Shown: in pieces, positions 45,778-55,100 of the stretch
Layout of the letters: every line of letters starts with the position of its first letter
How positions within the stretch are numbered: the first letter of the stretch is position 1
From: Paraglaciecola mesophila
Lineage (GTDB): Bacteria > Pseudomonadota > Gammaproteobacteria > Enterobacterales > Alteromonadaceae
Direction of reading: 5' to 3'
DNA length: 64,000 bases
Assembly (NCBI RefSeq): GCF_009906955.1
Contig: NZ_CP047656.1
Coordinates: 1,364,001 to 1,428,000 of the forward strand
Notes under the pieces: model-generated
Seen by the model: only the letters and a program-made list of their open reading frames with translations
Told to the model about the DNA's origin: nothing
The model's database searches: none
Position numbers and translations under genes: made by a program

Positions 45778-46395
45778 ATGAAACGACTTAGCCTTGACAG
45801 GGTAGAGCGTTCACTCCACCCTGTAGGTAGAGTATTCGCTCTACCTTTAATTTCGCATCGGGAGCGTCAGACATTGAAAGCACAAATTGCCGCAAGTTTA
45901 GAGGCTGCCTTTAGCCAGTATGGTTTTGCTGAAGCCAGCGTGTCACAATTAAAAACTGCCTGTAACGTGAGCTTACGCACGCTATACAAACACTACCCTT
46001 CAAAAGAGTTGATGATAGTCGCGGCCTTGACCCACAGACATCAGCGCTATTTAACTTTTTTAGCAGATTCCAGCATTAACTATGGCAAAGAGGCGATCCT
46101 AGCGGTTTTCGAAAGGCTCAATCACTGGATGGCAGAGTTTGCCCCCCATGGGTGTATGTCGTTACAAGCGTTAGCGGCATTCCCTGACAACCTCGAAATA
46201 AAAGCTGCGGTTTCACAACACAAAAACGATGTACGTTTACTGTTAGCTCAACGAGCTCAACGACCTAACTTAGCCACAGCGTTACTGTTACTTCACGAGG
46301 GAGTATCCAATGTGTGGCCTATATTGGGCTACGCGTCTATCGAATCCGCAAAATTGTCAATTCAACAAATGATGGAAAAAAACGAACATGCCTAA
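45778..46395 (+). CDS. TetR-family transcriptional regulator
   Basis: The product (205 residues from ATG 45778) has a TetR helix-turn-helix at about 40-85 ('EAAFSQYGFAEASVSQLKTACNVSLRTLYKHYPSKE') and a helical C-terminal ligand domain. The ATG lacks a good ribosome binding site, and the first 32 codons cover inverted repeats; a TTG at 45874 with GGGAG nine bases upstream (173 residues) may be the true start. It overlaps the start of the oxidoreductase gene by 8 bases, so they form an operon. Confidence 0.85.
   Translation: MKRLSLDRVERSLHPVGRVFALPLISHRERQTLKAQIAASLEAAFSQYGFAEASVSQLKTACNVSLRTLYKHYPSKELMIVAALTHRHQRYLTFLADSSINYGKEAILAVFERLNHWMAEFAPHGCMSLQALAAFPDNLEIKAAVSQHKNDVRLLLAQRAQRPNLATALLLLHEGVSNVWPILGYASIESAKLSIQQMMEKNEHA
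45827..45846. promoter_or_regulatory. Candidate TetR auto-operator
   Basis: GGTAGAG and CTCTACC flank a six-base centre to form a 7-6-7 inverted repeat. A further GGTAGAGCG lies 26 bases upstream (45801-45809). It lies in the 5' part of the TetR ORF, which suits an autoregulatory site if translation starts downstream at 45874. Confidence 0.5.
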
Positions 46396-47464
46396 CAATA
46401 CCAACACTGGTAACACTGGGGCTATTCCCGAAAAAATGCATGCCGTGCAACTTACCGGTCACGGTGGCCCTGATGTGCTTCAGTATAAGGAAGGCATCCC
46501 GGTCCCCTCCCCTAAAGCTTATGAAGTACTTATACGAGTCAAAGCCGCGGGGGTAAACAACACCGATATCAACACACGTACCGCTTGGTACTCAAAAAGT
46601 GATGCCGATGGTGCAGATGCCAGTTGGTCAGGCAACGCATTGACCTTTCCGCGTATACAAGGGGCCGATGTGTGCGGCGAAATCGTGGCAGTAGGAAGTG
46701 AAGTGAACAATAGCCGTGTTGGCGAACGGGTATTAATAGAGCCCTGCATTCGCCAAGTGAACGGAAAAACATTAGATACGCCTTGGTATTTTGGTTCTGA
46801 ATGCGACGGCGGCTTTGCGCAATATACGGTGGTTGATGCTCGCCATGCTTTTGCTATTCAAAGTGAATTGAGCGATCTTGAGTTAGCCACCTTCCCGTGT
46901 TCGTATTCGACCGCTGAAAACATGCTGACTCGCACTCAATTAGCCCCTAATGAGCGAGTGTTGATCACGGGGGCATCAGGCGGCGTTGGCTCAGCAGCCA
47001 TCCAATTGGCAAAAGCACGTGGGGCATATGTTATTGCGATCACCAGCCCTGCCAAAAACGAGCAACTGTTGGCCCTAGGTGCCGATGAAGTTATTAGCCG
47101 CGATGCTGACTTACTTGCAACGCTCAAAGGGAATAGCATAGATGTAGTCATTGATTTAGTGGCAGGTCCCCCATGGCCTAATCTACTCGATGTGCTTAAA
47201 TGTCACGGTCGATACGCGGTGGCCGGTGCCATTGGCGGCCCCATCGTCGAGTTAGATGTGAGAACTTTGTACTTAAAAGATCTCAGTTTTTTCGGCTGCA
47301 CAGTATTAGAGTCTGGTGTTTTTCAAAATTTAGTGGACTGCATCGAGCAGTGTAAGATTTCACCTATTGTTGCCCAAACTTTTCCGTTAAAAGATATAGC
47401 GCAGGCCCAAAAAGTCTTCACAGAGAAGCATCATGTAGGCAAGATAGTGCTGAGTATTGATTAA
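46388..47464 (+). CDS. Zinc-type alcohol dehydrogenase-like / quinone oxidoreductase
   Basis: The 358-residue protein is a medium-chain dehydrogenase/reductase. The N-terminal domain has 'GHGGPDVLQYKEG', 'VKAAGVNNTDINTR' and 'GADVCGEIVAVGSEV'; the Rossmann part has 'VLITGASGGVGSAAIQLAKARGA'. The Asn in 'AAGVNNTD' is as in zinc-independent quinone oxidoreductases; the structural zinc Cys set is absent. It is co-transcribed with the TetR gene, which probably represses it. The substrate is unknown; quinones or enones are likely. A weak terminator follows at 47471-47510. Confidence 0.88.
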   Translation: MPNNTNTGNTGAIPEKMHAVQLTGHGGPDVLQYKEGIPVPSPKAYEVLIRVKAAGVNNTDINTRTAWYSKSDADGADASWSGNALTFPRIQGADVCGEIVAVGSEVNNSRVGERVLIEPCIRQVNGKTLDTPWYFGSECDGGFAQYTVVDARHAFAIQSELSDLELATFPCSYSTAENMLTRTQLAPNERVLITGASGGVGSAAIQLAKARGAYVIAITSPAKNEQLLALGADEVISRDADLLATLKGNSIDVVIDLVAGPPWPNLLDVLKCHGRYAVAGAIGGPIVELDVRTLYLKDLSFFGCTVLESGVFQNLVDCIEQCKISPIVAQTFPLKDIAQAQKVFTEKHHVGKIVLSID

Positions 47465-47470
47465 ATCGTA

Positions 47471-47510
47471 TGATTGAATAGACGTAAATATACAGAGTGT
47501 CTATTTAATC
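47471..47510 (+). terminator. Weak terminator after the oxidoreductase gene
   Basis: GATTGAATAGAC pairs with GTCTATTTAATC with one mismatch, 7 bases after the stop, with a short T-rich tail. Confidence 0.5.
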
Positions 47511-47628
47511 TTACCACGTTAACTAATTTTCACCGTCTTATCATTTACGAAACGAAGTACGGGCATCCTGTGACAAAGAGCGCTCAGTTATCCGCAGAAT
47601 CTATAAAATGAAGTTTTGACTAATATAT

Positions 47629-48120
47629 ATGTTTGCCCTACGTAATTTCACCGCAGCAGATAAGCCACAACTTATAAAGTGCCTAAACAACACGAACCTG
47701 ACGCGCTTTTTGTCGAGCCGCATTCCCAGCCCTTATTCGGAAGATGACGCCATTTGGTGGATTGATCATGGCAGCAAAAATGGCATTATTCGCGCCATTG
47801 AAGTGGACGGTGAATGTGTTGGCTGTGTGGGTGCTGAGCCAGGCCAGTTTGAATATACGTATTCAGCTGAAGTCGGTTACTGGTTGGCTGAGCATACTTG
47901 GAGCAGGGGCTACGCGTCAAAAGCGCTTTCATTATTGATTGATGAAGTCAAACGCACCAGTGAAATAGTGCGCTTACACGCCAATGTATTTGAAGGCAAC
48001 CAAGCATCTTGCAAGGTACTGGAAAAATGCGGCTTTACTGCTGAGGGTTACCTAAAAAGAGCGGTTTACAAGGGAGGTTCGTTTTATGACACACACCTTT
48101 ACGCCAAGGTAATTCGGTAA
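47629..48120 (+). CDS. RimJ/RimL-type GNAT acetyltransferase
   Basis: The 163-residue protein has the GNAT fold of the RimJ/RimL subgroup: 'LRNFTAADKPQLIKCLNN', 'AEVGYWLAEHTWSRGYASKALSLLI' (acetyl-CoA pyrophosphate site with R/G-x-x-A pattern), 'LHANVFEGNQASCKVLEKCGF' and 'EGYLKRAVYK'. It probably acetylates a protein N terminus or a small amine. The ATG has no clear ribosome binding site. Confidence 0.88.
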   Translation: MFALRNFTAADKPQLIKCLNNTNLTRFLSSRIPSPYSEDDAIWWIDHGSKNGIIRAIEVDGECVGCVGAEPGQFEYTYSAEVGYWLAEHTWSRGYASKALSLLIDEVKRTSEIVRLHANVFEGNQASCKVLEKCGFTAEGYLKRAVYKGGSFYDTHLYAKVIR

Positions 48121-48276
48121 CCGGACTGCATGCTTCTCAGCGCCAATTAGCAATAAAACCGGCACATGGCTAACACGCCCCCAAATAACTAAATGCATGA
48201 CTGTGTAGATCAACACAAGTGAACATTGCTAAAGTAACCCGTATTAGTTTCGTTTTTTCTCGATTAGGAAGTCGGT

Positions 48277-50244
48277 TTGCAGCAATCAGCATTAAAAGTA
48301 CTCGCAGGGCCCATTTTAAAAAAACTCACCGTCGATCAAGTGACGTTATGGCTGGTGACTTCTCAACCCGTCGACCTTACGCTGACTTTATTCCCCGACG
48401 GCGAAGCAAAACGCACTTTCCCCCTCAAGCAAACGCCTTTTAAGCACAACACACAAACAGGTGATAAAACCCCCTTTAAGACGTTACCTGAGCACAGGTG
48501 CATAAAGGTAGGCGAACATCTATACATTCACTTGGTGCATTTATCTCTGGCGTCTCCCCTGCCTACTGATTGCTGGGTGGGCTATCAACTAGACTTCCAC
48601 AATGAGCATAACGCTGGCGTTAGCTTAAGCGAGTTACTTAGCGATATTTGCTACCCTGAGCGCGACACGCCGGGTTTTGTTGTGCACAAAAAACTGAGGA
48701 AGATCCTGCATGGTTCGTGTCGCAAACCCCATCATGACAGCCCAGATGGCTTGGTGATTGCCGATACCCTGCTGAGTACTCTGCAAAATTCCCCGCAGCT
48801 GTGGCCGAGTCTAATAATGATGACGGGGGATCAAATATACGCAGATGATGTGGCTACACCTATGTTAGCGGCAATACACAGTGTCATTCCCACACTGGGG
48901 ATTAATAACGAAACCTTTGCTGACTCGACAGTTGCCGACAGCCGCGCTTTGCACAGTGAACAGGCACTATACAACCAAAGAGTGCAAATTCTACCGAATG
49001 ATAAACAAAGTCAAAAATTAAGAATTCCGCTTTTCAAATCCGCTGAAAAACCTGTTTTCACCACAGTGCATGCCAATAACCATCTTGTATCGTTCGCAGA
49101 AGTGATCACCATGTATTTGCTGTGTTGGTCGCCGCAGTGCTGGGAAAATGCTAGTACCGAGAGACCACAGTCGCTCGATAGACAAACGGGAAAAGGGGTA
49201 CAAACAGCGGATGAATACCAAAATGAACTGACCCTCATTGAACAGTTTGTCTCTGGTTTGTCACAAACTAGGCGCGTAATGGCTCACCTGCCGTGCCCCA
49301 TGATGTTTGATGATCACGATGTCACCGATGATTGGAATCTCACCGCTGACTGGGAGCAAACTGCTTATGGTAATGATTTCTCACGACGTATTATCGGCAA
49401 CGCCCTAATAGCCTATCTACTGTGTCAGGGATGGGGCAATTCACCTCACAATTTCAGCAATGAATTGCTGAGCAAAGTGCAAACCAGCGTAAATGACTTA
49501 GGCTGCGCTGAGCACAATGACACCATTAGCGCATTGCTAGAATTTGAGCAATGGCATTACCAATGGCCAACCTCACCTAAATTACTGGTGCTAGATACAC
49601 GCACCCAGCGTTGGTGGTCAGAATCGAATGCCAACAAGCCGTCAGGCTTGATGGATTGGGAATCACTTACTGAATTACAGCAAGCTTTGATCAATGAACC
49701 TGCCGTGGTGCTGGTCTCCCCTGCGCCGATATTTGGGGTAAAACTCATCGAAGCCATTCAAAGAGTATTTACTCGAATTGGCAAGCCCTTGATGGTGGAT
49801 GCCGAGAACTGGATGGCCCACCCCGGCAGTGCAAATTACTTGTTGAATTTGTTCACCCACCGAAAAACACCACAAAACTTTGTGATTTTATCTGGGGATG
49901 TACACTATTCCTATGCGTACCATGTAAAGCTAAAGCGCAGACGAAATAGCCCAGATATTTGGCAAATAACCAGCAGCGGCTTACGTAATACCTTCCCTGA
50001 GGGGTTACTTAATTGGTTGGACCGACTCAACCGATGGCTGTATGCCCCGTATTCACCTTTAAATGCATTTACCAAACGGCGTAATATGCGCGTCACACCG
50101 CTAAAGCCGTCTCATGCTTCGGCTGGTGAGCGTCTAGTCAATGGGTCAGGCATTGGTTTGGTGGAACTTGACGATGAAGGGAAACCAACACATATCAGCC
50201 AACTATTAGCAGATGAGAAAATACATTTCGAGCACGATGATTAA
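48277..50244 (+). CDS. PhoD-like alkaline phosphatase family protein
   Basis: The 655-residue protein has the PhoD-like metallophosphatase motifs: 'LHGSCRKPHHD', 'MMTGDQIYADD', 'MMFDDHDVTDDWN' and 'VILSGDVHYSYAYHV'. No Tat signal peptide is visible and the N terminus is unusual, so it may be cytoplasmic. The start is TTG with AGGAAG upstream. PhoD-type enzymes hydrolyse phosphomonoesters or diesters using Fe and Ca. It is convergent with a UTRA-type GntR regulator. The substrate is unknown. Confidence 0.85.
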   Translation: MQQSALKVLAGPILKKLTVDQVTLWLVTSQPVDLTLTLFPDGEAKRTFPLKQTPFKHNTQTGDKTPFKTLPEHRCIKVGEHLYIHLVHLSLASPLPTDCWVGYQLDFHNEHNAGVSLSELLSDICYPERDTPGFVVHKKLRKILHGSCRKPHHDSPDGLVIADTLLSTLQNSPQLWPSLIMMTGDQIYADDVATPMLAAIHSVIPTLGINNETFADSTVADSRALHSEQALYNQRVQILPNDKQSQKLRIPLFKSAEKPVFTTVHANNHLVSFAEVITMYLLCWSPQCWENASTERPQSLDRQTGKGVQTADEYQNELTLIEQFVSGLSQTRRVMAHLPCPMMFDDHDVTDDWNLTADWEQTAYGNDFSRRIIGNALIAYLLCQGWGNSPHNFSNELLSKVQTSVNDLGCAEHNDTISALLEFEQWHYQWPTSPKLLVLDTRTQRWWSESNANKPSGLMDWESLTELQQALINEPAVVLVSPAPIFGVKLIEAIQRVFTRIGKPLMVDAENWMAHPGSANYLLNLFTHRKTPQNFVILSGDVHYSYAYHVKLKRRRNSPDIWQITSSGLRNTFPEGLLNWLDRLNRWLYAPYSPLNAFTKRRNMRVTPLKPSHASAGERLVNGSGIGLVELDDEGKPTHISQLLADEKIHFEHDD

Positions 50245-50266
50245 AGGGTAATCAGACAATGTATTT

Positions 50267-51016
50267 CTAGTTCAATTCAACTAAGTAATGATATTTATCA
50301 CTGCGACAGCGGCTGATACGATATTCCATGGGTTTGTCGTTTAACGATTGAGCAATACGTGTCACTTCTAATAAAGGCTCCCCTAAGCCAATATTCAACA
50401 TATCTACATCATTTTGCGTAGCCAGTTCAGCTTTAATACTGTCACGGATGGTGTGTACCGTTAAATTAAAATTCGTTTGATAAAAATGATAAAGCGTATG
50501 GGGAACGTCTTTTTCATCAAGAAGCGCTTTGAACCACTTGTAGGGCAAGTAAATCGTTTCGGCAATACAAAACTCATCTTCTAGAATTCGCCGTCTAATC
50601 AACACAATGACTTTATCTTTAGCCTTCAATGCTAAGGCTTCAGCCACTTTTTTGCTGGCGGTTTCGGTCGTAATAGACAACAACTCTGCTTTGGGGAGTT
50701 CAGGATTTTTACCATCACCAATAAGAGGATAAAAACGATACAGACCATGATGCCCAGTATGCTCAGATACGAACGTGCCTATGCCTTGCCTACGGGTGAG
50801 TACTTTAGAGCTCGTCAGGCTGTTTAATGCTTTGCGCACCGTCCCCTGACTCACGCCAAATTCGCTGGCAAGTTGGAATTCATTCGGCAGCATTTCACCG
50901 GGCTTCCAGCGCTGCTCAACAATCAGTTGAGTCACTTGCTCCTCTACTTGTTTATATAGAGGCTGAAATGCTAAACCAGGACGGCTGAGTTTATTGTCAA
51001 AGCGATTTTCGTTCAT
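50267..51016 (-). CDS. GntR-family regulator with UTRA domain
   Basis: The protein has an N-terminal winged helix ('PLYKQVEEQVTQLIVEQRWKPGEMLPNEFQLASEFGVSQGTVRKALNSL') and a C-terminal UTRA ligand domain ('VIVLIRRRILEDEFCIAETIYLPYKWF', 'LLEVTRIAQSLNDKPMEYRISRCRSDKYHY'). I use ATG 51016 (249 residues); an ATG at 51064 would add 16 hydrophobic residues unlikely in a regulator. UTRA regulators of the HutC/FarR group sense small metabolites such as urocanate, amino sugars or alkylphosphonates. It lies between the PhoD-like phosphatase and cydC; its target is unknown. Confidence 0.85.
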   Translation of the reverse strand: MNENRFDNKLSRPGLAFQPLYKQVEEQVTQLIVEQRWKPGEMLPNEFQLASEFGVSQGTVRKALNSLTSSKVLTRRQGIGTFVSEHTGHHGLYRFYPLIGDGKNPELPKAELLSITTETASKKVAEALALKAKDKVIVLIRRRILEDEFCIAETIYLPYKWFKALLDEKDVPHTLYHFYQTNFNLTVHTIRDSIKAELATQNDVDMLNIGLGEPLLEVTRIAQSLNDKPMEYRISRCRSDKYHYLVELN

Positions 51017-51210
51017 ATACGGCAAATTTGTTGAAACAAAAGATAAGAGTAATATTAACTGCATGTCTTATACAAGATATTATCGTTTGGTTTACATTTT
51101 TCTACCTTTCGTTGCTTGATATTGCACAAAAATACCGTGAATGAGTCAGTGGCCAAGAACGACAAACTCAAAACAGAGAAAATGCCGGTTCTTCTTTCCC
51201 ACCATACGTA

Positions 51211-51489
51211 ATACCAATTCCATTAAATAATTAACCACTCAGCGAAAATTTAAAAGGACTTAATCAAGGCGCTTAAATGATAGCCCTTTATTAAAAACTA
51301 ACCTGTGCTCTTTCGAGTTTGAGCAACACAGAGTAAGTCCTTTTAAAATTCGCCCGAAGGGAATTCCCCAGCGGGTTTTGCACTACGTTCTCGGTATTTG
51401 AAAGGGAACAACCATTACTACACACCGACGCCTTGTTCAAAACCCGCTGGATGAATTCTGAGAGGCCAATTATTTAATGGAATTGGTAT
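51211..51489 (-). mobile_element. MITE-like element, family A, copy 2 (inverted relative to copy 1)
   Basis: The same 22-bp terminal repeats as copy 1 bound this 279-bp copy (51211-51232 and 51468-51489), but the interior runs in the reverse sense, so its two arms appear in the opposite order. It is about 14 bp longer than copy 1 in the loop of the second arm. The right end is one base beyond the cydC stop codon (51491-51493). It contains no ORF. Confidence 0.85.
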
Positions 51490-51490
51490 A

Positions 51491-53320
51491 CTACACTCGG
51501 ATGACCAGTTCAGCATATTCTTGCTGCGTTGCTAGTAATTCTTGATGGCTACCTTCCCCTTTAACTTGCCCCTCATCCAGCCAAATAACCTTGTCCATTG
51601 TTTGTAATAGTGACGGATCATGCGTAATACACAACACTGTGCTATAACGCATTGCGTGCAAAATAGCCTGCATGACCGCTTGTTTAGATTGATTATCTAA
51701 ACCCTCTGTGGGTTCATCTAAAACGAGGATTGCTGGCTGGCGTAATAACATTTGCGCGATTGCTAACCGCCTCGACTGCCCTTGTGATAGTCGCCTGCCT
51801 GCGCTTCCAAGTCGCGTATCCAAACCGTTTGGCAACCCCTGTAACCATTGGCCTATCTGAGCCTGTTCACATGCTTGGATCATTTGCGCTTTGGTCGCTT
51901 CTGGCGAAGCATAATGTAAGTTATCGGCTATGGAGCCATCGAAAATGTGATGCTGCTGAGCCAAGATACCGATTAAGTTGCTACGTTGTTCGAAGCTTAA
52001 CGTCTTAGCTACAACGGAAATATCACTGGTACTTGGCGCTTTCATCTGACGGCTAAGTGATATGCTTCCCTGTTGCTCTGGCCACAATCCACTCAATAGG
52101 TTAACCAACGTTGATTTACCACTGCCGCTTGCACCTACTAACGCGACTTTCTCATTTGCTTGAACTGAAAAACTGACGTTCTGCAAGGCATAGTGCTCGC
52201 TTGCCACTTGAGGCCGACTGCAAAGCGCATTGGTTAACGGGTCATTTGCATATTGGTAGCTGACGTTTTGTATCGTTAGTCCCATGCCTTGCATCTCTGG
52301 ATTTGTATCTCCCTTTGATGCACATAAAGGTATATCTGCGAGCGCATCAACCGCTTGAGGTAACCTATCATGTAGCGCAAATATTCGCCCTGCTGCACTT
52401 AACGCTACAGGCAACTGAATAAAAGCGCTGGGTAAACTCAATACCGTCTCAAAACTGGCTAGAACAAACAGGCTCAGCATGGCTAGGTGCACATTAGGTA
52501 ACTGTTCTAACTGCACCAAAGGCACGAGTATCACTACACTAGCAAGCATAGCGAATTGCACGACGACAAGACTGAGGCCGTCACTGTCAGCAAGTGCCTT
52601 ATGGCGCTTTTCTAAAAGCACATTATAGCTTTTCTGTACTTGGTTACATTTCGCTAATTGACGCTCCGTGGCTTGGTAAATCGCTAACTCTCGTTGCCCA
52701 CTGAGTGTGTCAGATAGGATCTCACGAAGCTGAGCAGAGCGCTTAATCTGCTGGGCAGCGCTGCGGCTTAGTTTCTTATTCAGTAAAAGTGGCAGCCCCA
52801 CGCCAACTAATAATATTCCGCAAAAGCAAATTAACGCCACCGCTGGGTTAAATCCGGCAATAATCCAGATGACTATTGGCACACACACCAAGGCCACTAG
52901 CATGGGTAACAGCACATTAAGGTAAAATTTGTCTAACGCATCAACGTCGTTTTGCATCCGGTTGAACAGGTCGGCACTGCGGTTCATAGCCAGTTGTTGA
53001 TTGTTTAACTGACTCAAGGTAGCAAATACATTCACCCGAATCTCACTTAGTAGCAAAAAGGTCGCGTTGTGCGTGACTAAGCGTTCACCATAACGAGATG
53101 CCGTGCGTACTATGGCTAAAAAGCGGATAATGCCAGCGGGGGTAAAGTAGTTCATTTGTGCGCTCGCGATCCCGGCTGCGGCCATGGAAGCCAAAAACCA
53201 ACCAGAAATTGCAAGTAGTCCAACATTGGACAGCACAGTCAGCACAGTGAGGAAAACGCCCAACAACATGGCTTTGTAATGGGGGCGACAAAGTCGTAAC
53301 AAGCGAATGAAATTACGCAT
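51491..53320 (-). CDS. cydC: Thiol reductant ABC exporter subunit CydC
   Basis: The protein (609 residues from ATG 53320, with GAGG seven bases upstream) is the half-transporter CydC: six TM segments in 1-300, Walker A 'GASGSGKST' (about 397-405), the signature variant 'LSQGQSRR' and Walker B 'ILVLDEPTEG'. CydDC exports glutathione and cysteine to the periplasm for cytochrome bd assembly. Its start overlaps the cydD stop. An alternative ATG at 53332 falls within the ribosome binding site. The gene ends one base before the MITE. Confidence 0.95.
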   Translation of the reverse strand: MRNFIRLLRLCRPHYKAMLLGVFLTVLTVLSNVGLLAISGWFLASMAAAGIASAQMNYFTPAGIIRFLAIVRTASRYGERLVTHNATFLLLSEIRVNVFATLSQLNNQQLAMNRSADLFNRMQNDVDALDKFYLNVLLPMLVALVCVPIVIWIIAGFNPAVALICFCGILLVGVGLPLLLNKKLSRSAAQQIKRSAQLREILSDTLSGQRELAIYQATERQLAKCNQVQKSYNVLLEKRHKALADSDGLSLVVVQFAMLASVVILVPLVQLEQLPNVHLAMLSLFVLASFETVLSLPSAFIQLPVALSAAGRIFALHDRLPQAVDALADIPLCASKGDTNPEMQGMGLTIQNVSYQYANDPLTNALCSRPQVASEHYALQNVSFSVQANEKVALVGASGSGKSTLVNLLSGLWPEQQGSISLSRQMKAPSTSDISVVAKTLSFEQRSNLIGILAQQHHIFDGSIADNLHYASPEATKAQMIQACEQAQIGQWLQGLPNGLDTRLGSAGRRLSQGQSRRLAIAQMLLRQPAILVLDEPTEGLDNQSKQAVMQAILHAMRYSTVLCITHDPSLLQTMDKVIWLDEGQVKGEGSHQELLATQQEYAELVIRV

Positions 53321-55100
53321 TTTCAACCTCATGCATGTCGCTTGTCAGTAGCGCTTTAAAAGGCCCAGCTTGCTGACTCAGGCTTTGATAATCACCTTGC
53401 TGCACGATTCGGCCGTTATCTAGCAGCACAATATTGCTGGCTTTTTTTAAGGTGTTTAATCTATGGGCAATCACCAGCACTAAGTGAGAGTGAGCGTATT
53501 CGTTTATCGCATTTTGAACGCTGAGCTCCGTCGCGCTGTCTAGGTGCGCAGTCGGCTCGTCGAGCATCAAAATTGGCGCTTGCTTCAAGAACGCTCTGGC
53601 AAGGGCGATACGCTGTTTTTGCCCGCCAGATACCCCCTCACCTTGCTCACCTAATAGGGTATCAAAGCCGTTGGGAAGTAATTCGATAAAATCCAGCGCG
53701 CCCGCCAGTTGCGCGGCCCTTTTCACCTCGTCCATGGTGGCATCCGGCTTGGCTAACAGGATGTTCTCTTTAATCGTGGTATAAAACAAAGTCGGCTGTT
53801 GGGGGATCCACGCAATACCTTGCTGCCAACTAGGAATGTCACCTTCGCTAAGTGGCAGATTGTTTACATTCACATGAGATATTACCTGTGGATGAAAGCC
53901 CAATAAACAATCAAATAGCGTGCTTTTACCTGCACCGCTCGCCCCGACAAATGCCACCATACCGGTTGCAGGTAAACTAAGTGACACCTCATGAAGCCCT
54001 TCGTTGCTATCTGGGTAGGTAAAAGTCAGTTTTTTAAGCCTAATCTCGGATTTACTCGTCAAGGATGTAAATCCGCTGGGTGCCGTGTTTTTAGGCTCGG
54101 GTGAAGCGCTTTCAGGTGTTTGGAGTATCTCTAGCATATCTCCTGCTGCACTTATTCCCTCTAGACGAGCGTGATAATGATTCCCGAGCTTGCGCAAGGG
54201 TAAATAAAATTCAGGTGCCAGTAGCAGCACCACGAAACCAGTTGCAAAATCTAATGTTCCGAAAAACAATCTAAAGCCAATGATTACGGCAACAAGCGCA
54301 ACGCTAATAGTGGCTAAGAACTCCAATGCGAAGGAAGACAAAAAGGCGATTTTGAGCACACTTAAGGTCGCATGGCGAAAATCATCAGATATTTTCGCTA
54401 TTTGTATTAACTCGCGCTTGGTCGCATTGAACAGCTTTAACTGCGTTAAGCCCCTTACTCGGTCAAAGAAATAATTGCCCAACACCGCAAGTTGCTGCCA
54501 CCTCGCTTGATTAAGTTGCTCCGCTTTGTGGCCAACTAAAATCATAAAAAACGGAATAAGCGGTGCGGTGAATAAAAAGATGAGACCGGCTTGCCAATCG
54601 GTTGGAAATATCACCACTAAAATTGCCAACGGGATAAGTGCACTGTATGCCACGCTCGGCAAGTAATTAGCATAGTAATCGTGTAATGCCTCGACTCCAT
54701 CATGCAAAGTATTCAGCATGGCGCCGTGGCCTTTTTGATCGGTAAACCTTGGCCCTAATCGAGTGATTTTTTCCAGTAAATTCGCTCGCATACTGGATTT
54801 AATATTACGAGCAGCATGTGCACTTAACCGTTGGCTAAGCGCTAAGAAAATTCCTCGAGCCAAAGCAATGCCACCAAGCGCCCAAAGTAAGTCGGACACC
54901 TCACTCAATCCCGCTGTGTCAAACATCACCACATGCACTATTTTCGCCAGTAAATATGCTCCAGCAATCATCAATAACGCGTTAAATGTGCCTAGGGCGA
55001 TACTGAATTTAAGTGCTAGGGCAGCAGGCTTTGATTCGCGCTTTAAAAAACCGCGCAGCAACAATTGCTGAGCACGGTCTGGTCGGGCTTTAGTTGTCAC
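53313..55100 (-). CDS. cydD: Thiol reductant ABC exporter subunit CydD
   Basis: The 595-residue half-transporter has an N-terminal six-TM domain and an ATPase domain with Walker A 'VGASGAGKST', signature 'VSGGQKQR' and Walker B 'ILMLDEPTAH'. With CydC it exports cysteine/glutathione needed for haem incorporation into the bd oxidase. The GTG start overlaps the end of cydX by 11 bases, indicating translational coupling in the order cydA-cydB-cydX-cydD-cydC. Confidence 0.95.
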   Translation of the reverse strand: MTTKARPDRAQQLLLRGFLKRESKPAALALKFSIALGTFNALLMIAGAYLLAKIVHVVMFDTAGLSEVSDLLWALGGIALARGIFLALSQRLSAHAARNIKSSMRANLLEKITRLGPRFTDQKGHGAMLNTLHDGVEALHDYYANYLPSVAYSALIPLAILVVIFPTDWQAGLIFLFTAPLIPFFMILVGHKAEQLNQARWQQLAVLGNYFFDRVRGLTQLKLFNATKRELIQIAKISDDFRHATLSVLKIAFLSSFALEFLATISVALVAVIIGFRLFFGTLDFATGFVVLLLAPEFYLPLRKLGNHYHARLEGISAAGDMLEILQTPESASPEPKNTAPSGFTSLTSKSEIRLKKLTFTYPDSNEGLHEVSLSLPATGMVAFVGASGAGKSTLFDCLLGFHPQVISHVNVNNLPLSEGDIPSWQQGIAWIPQQPTLFYTTIKENILLAKPDATMDEVKRAAQLAGALDFIELLPNGFDTLLGEQGEGVSGGQKQRIALARAFLKQAPILMLDEPTAHLDSATELSVQNAINEYAHSHLVLVIAHRLNTLKKASNIVLLDNGRIVQQGDYQSLSQQAGPFKALLTSDMHEVENA

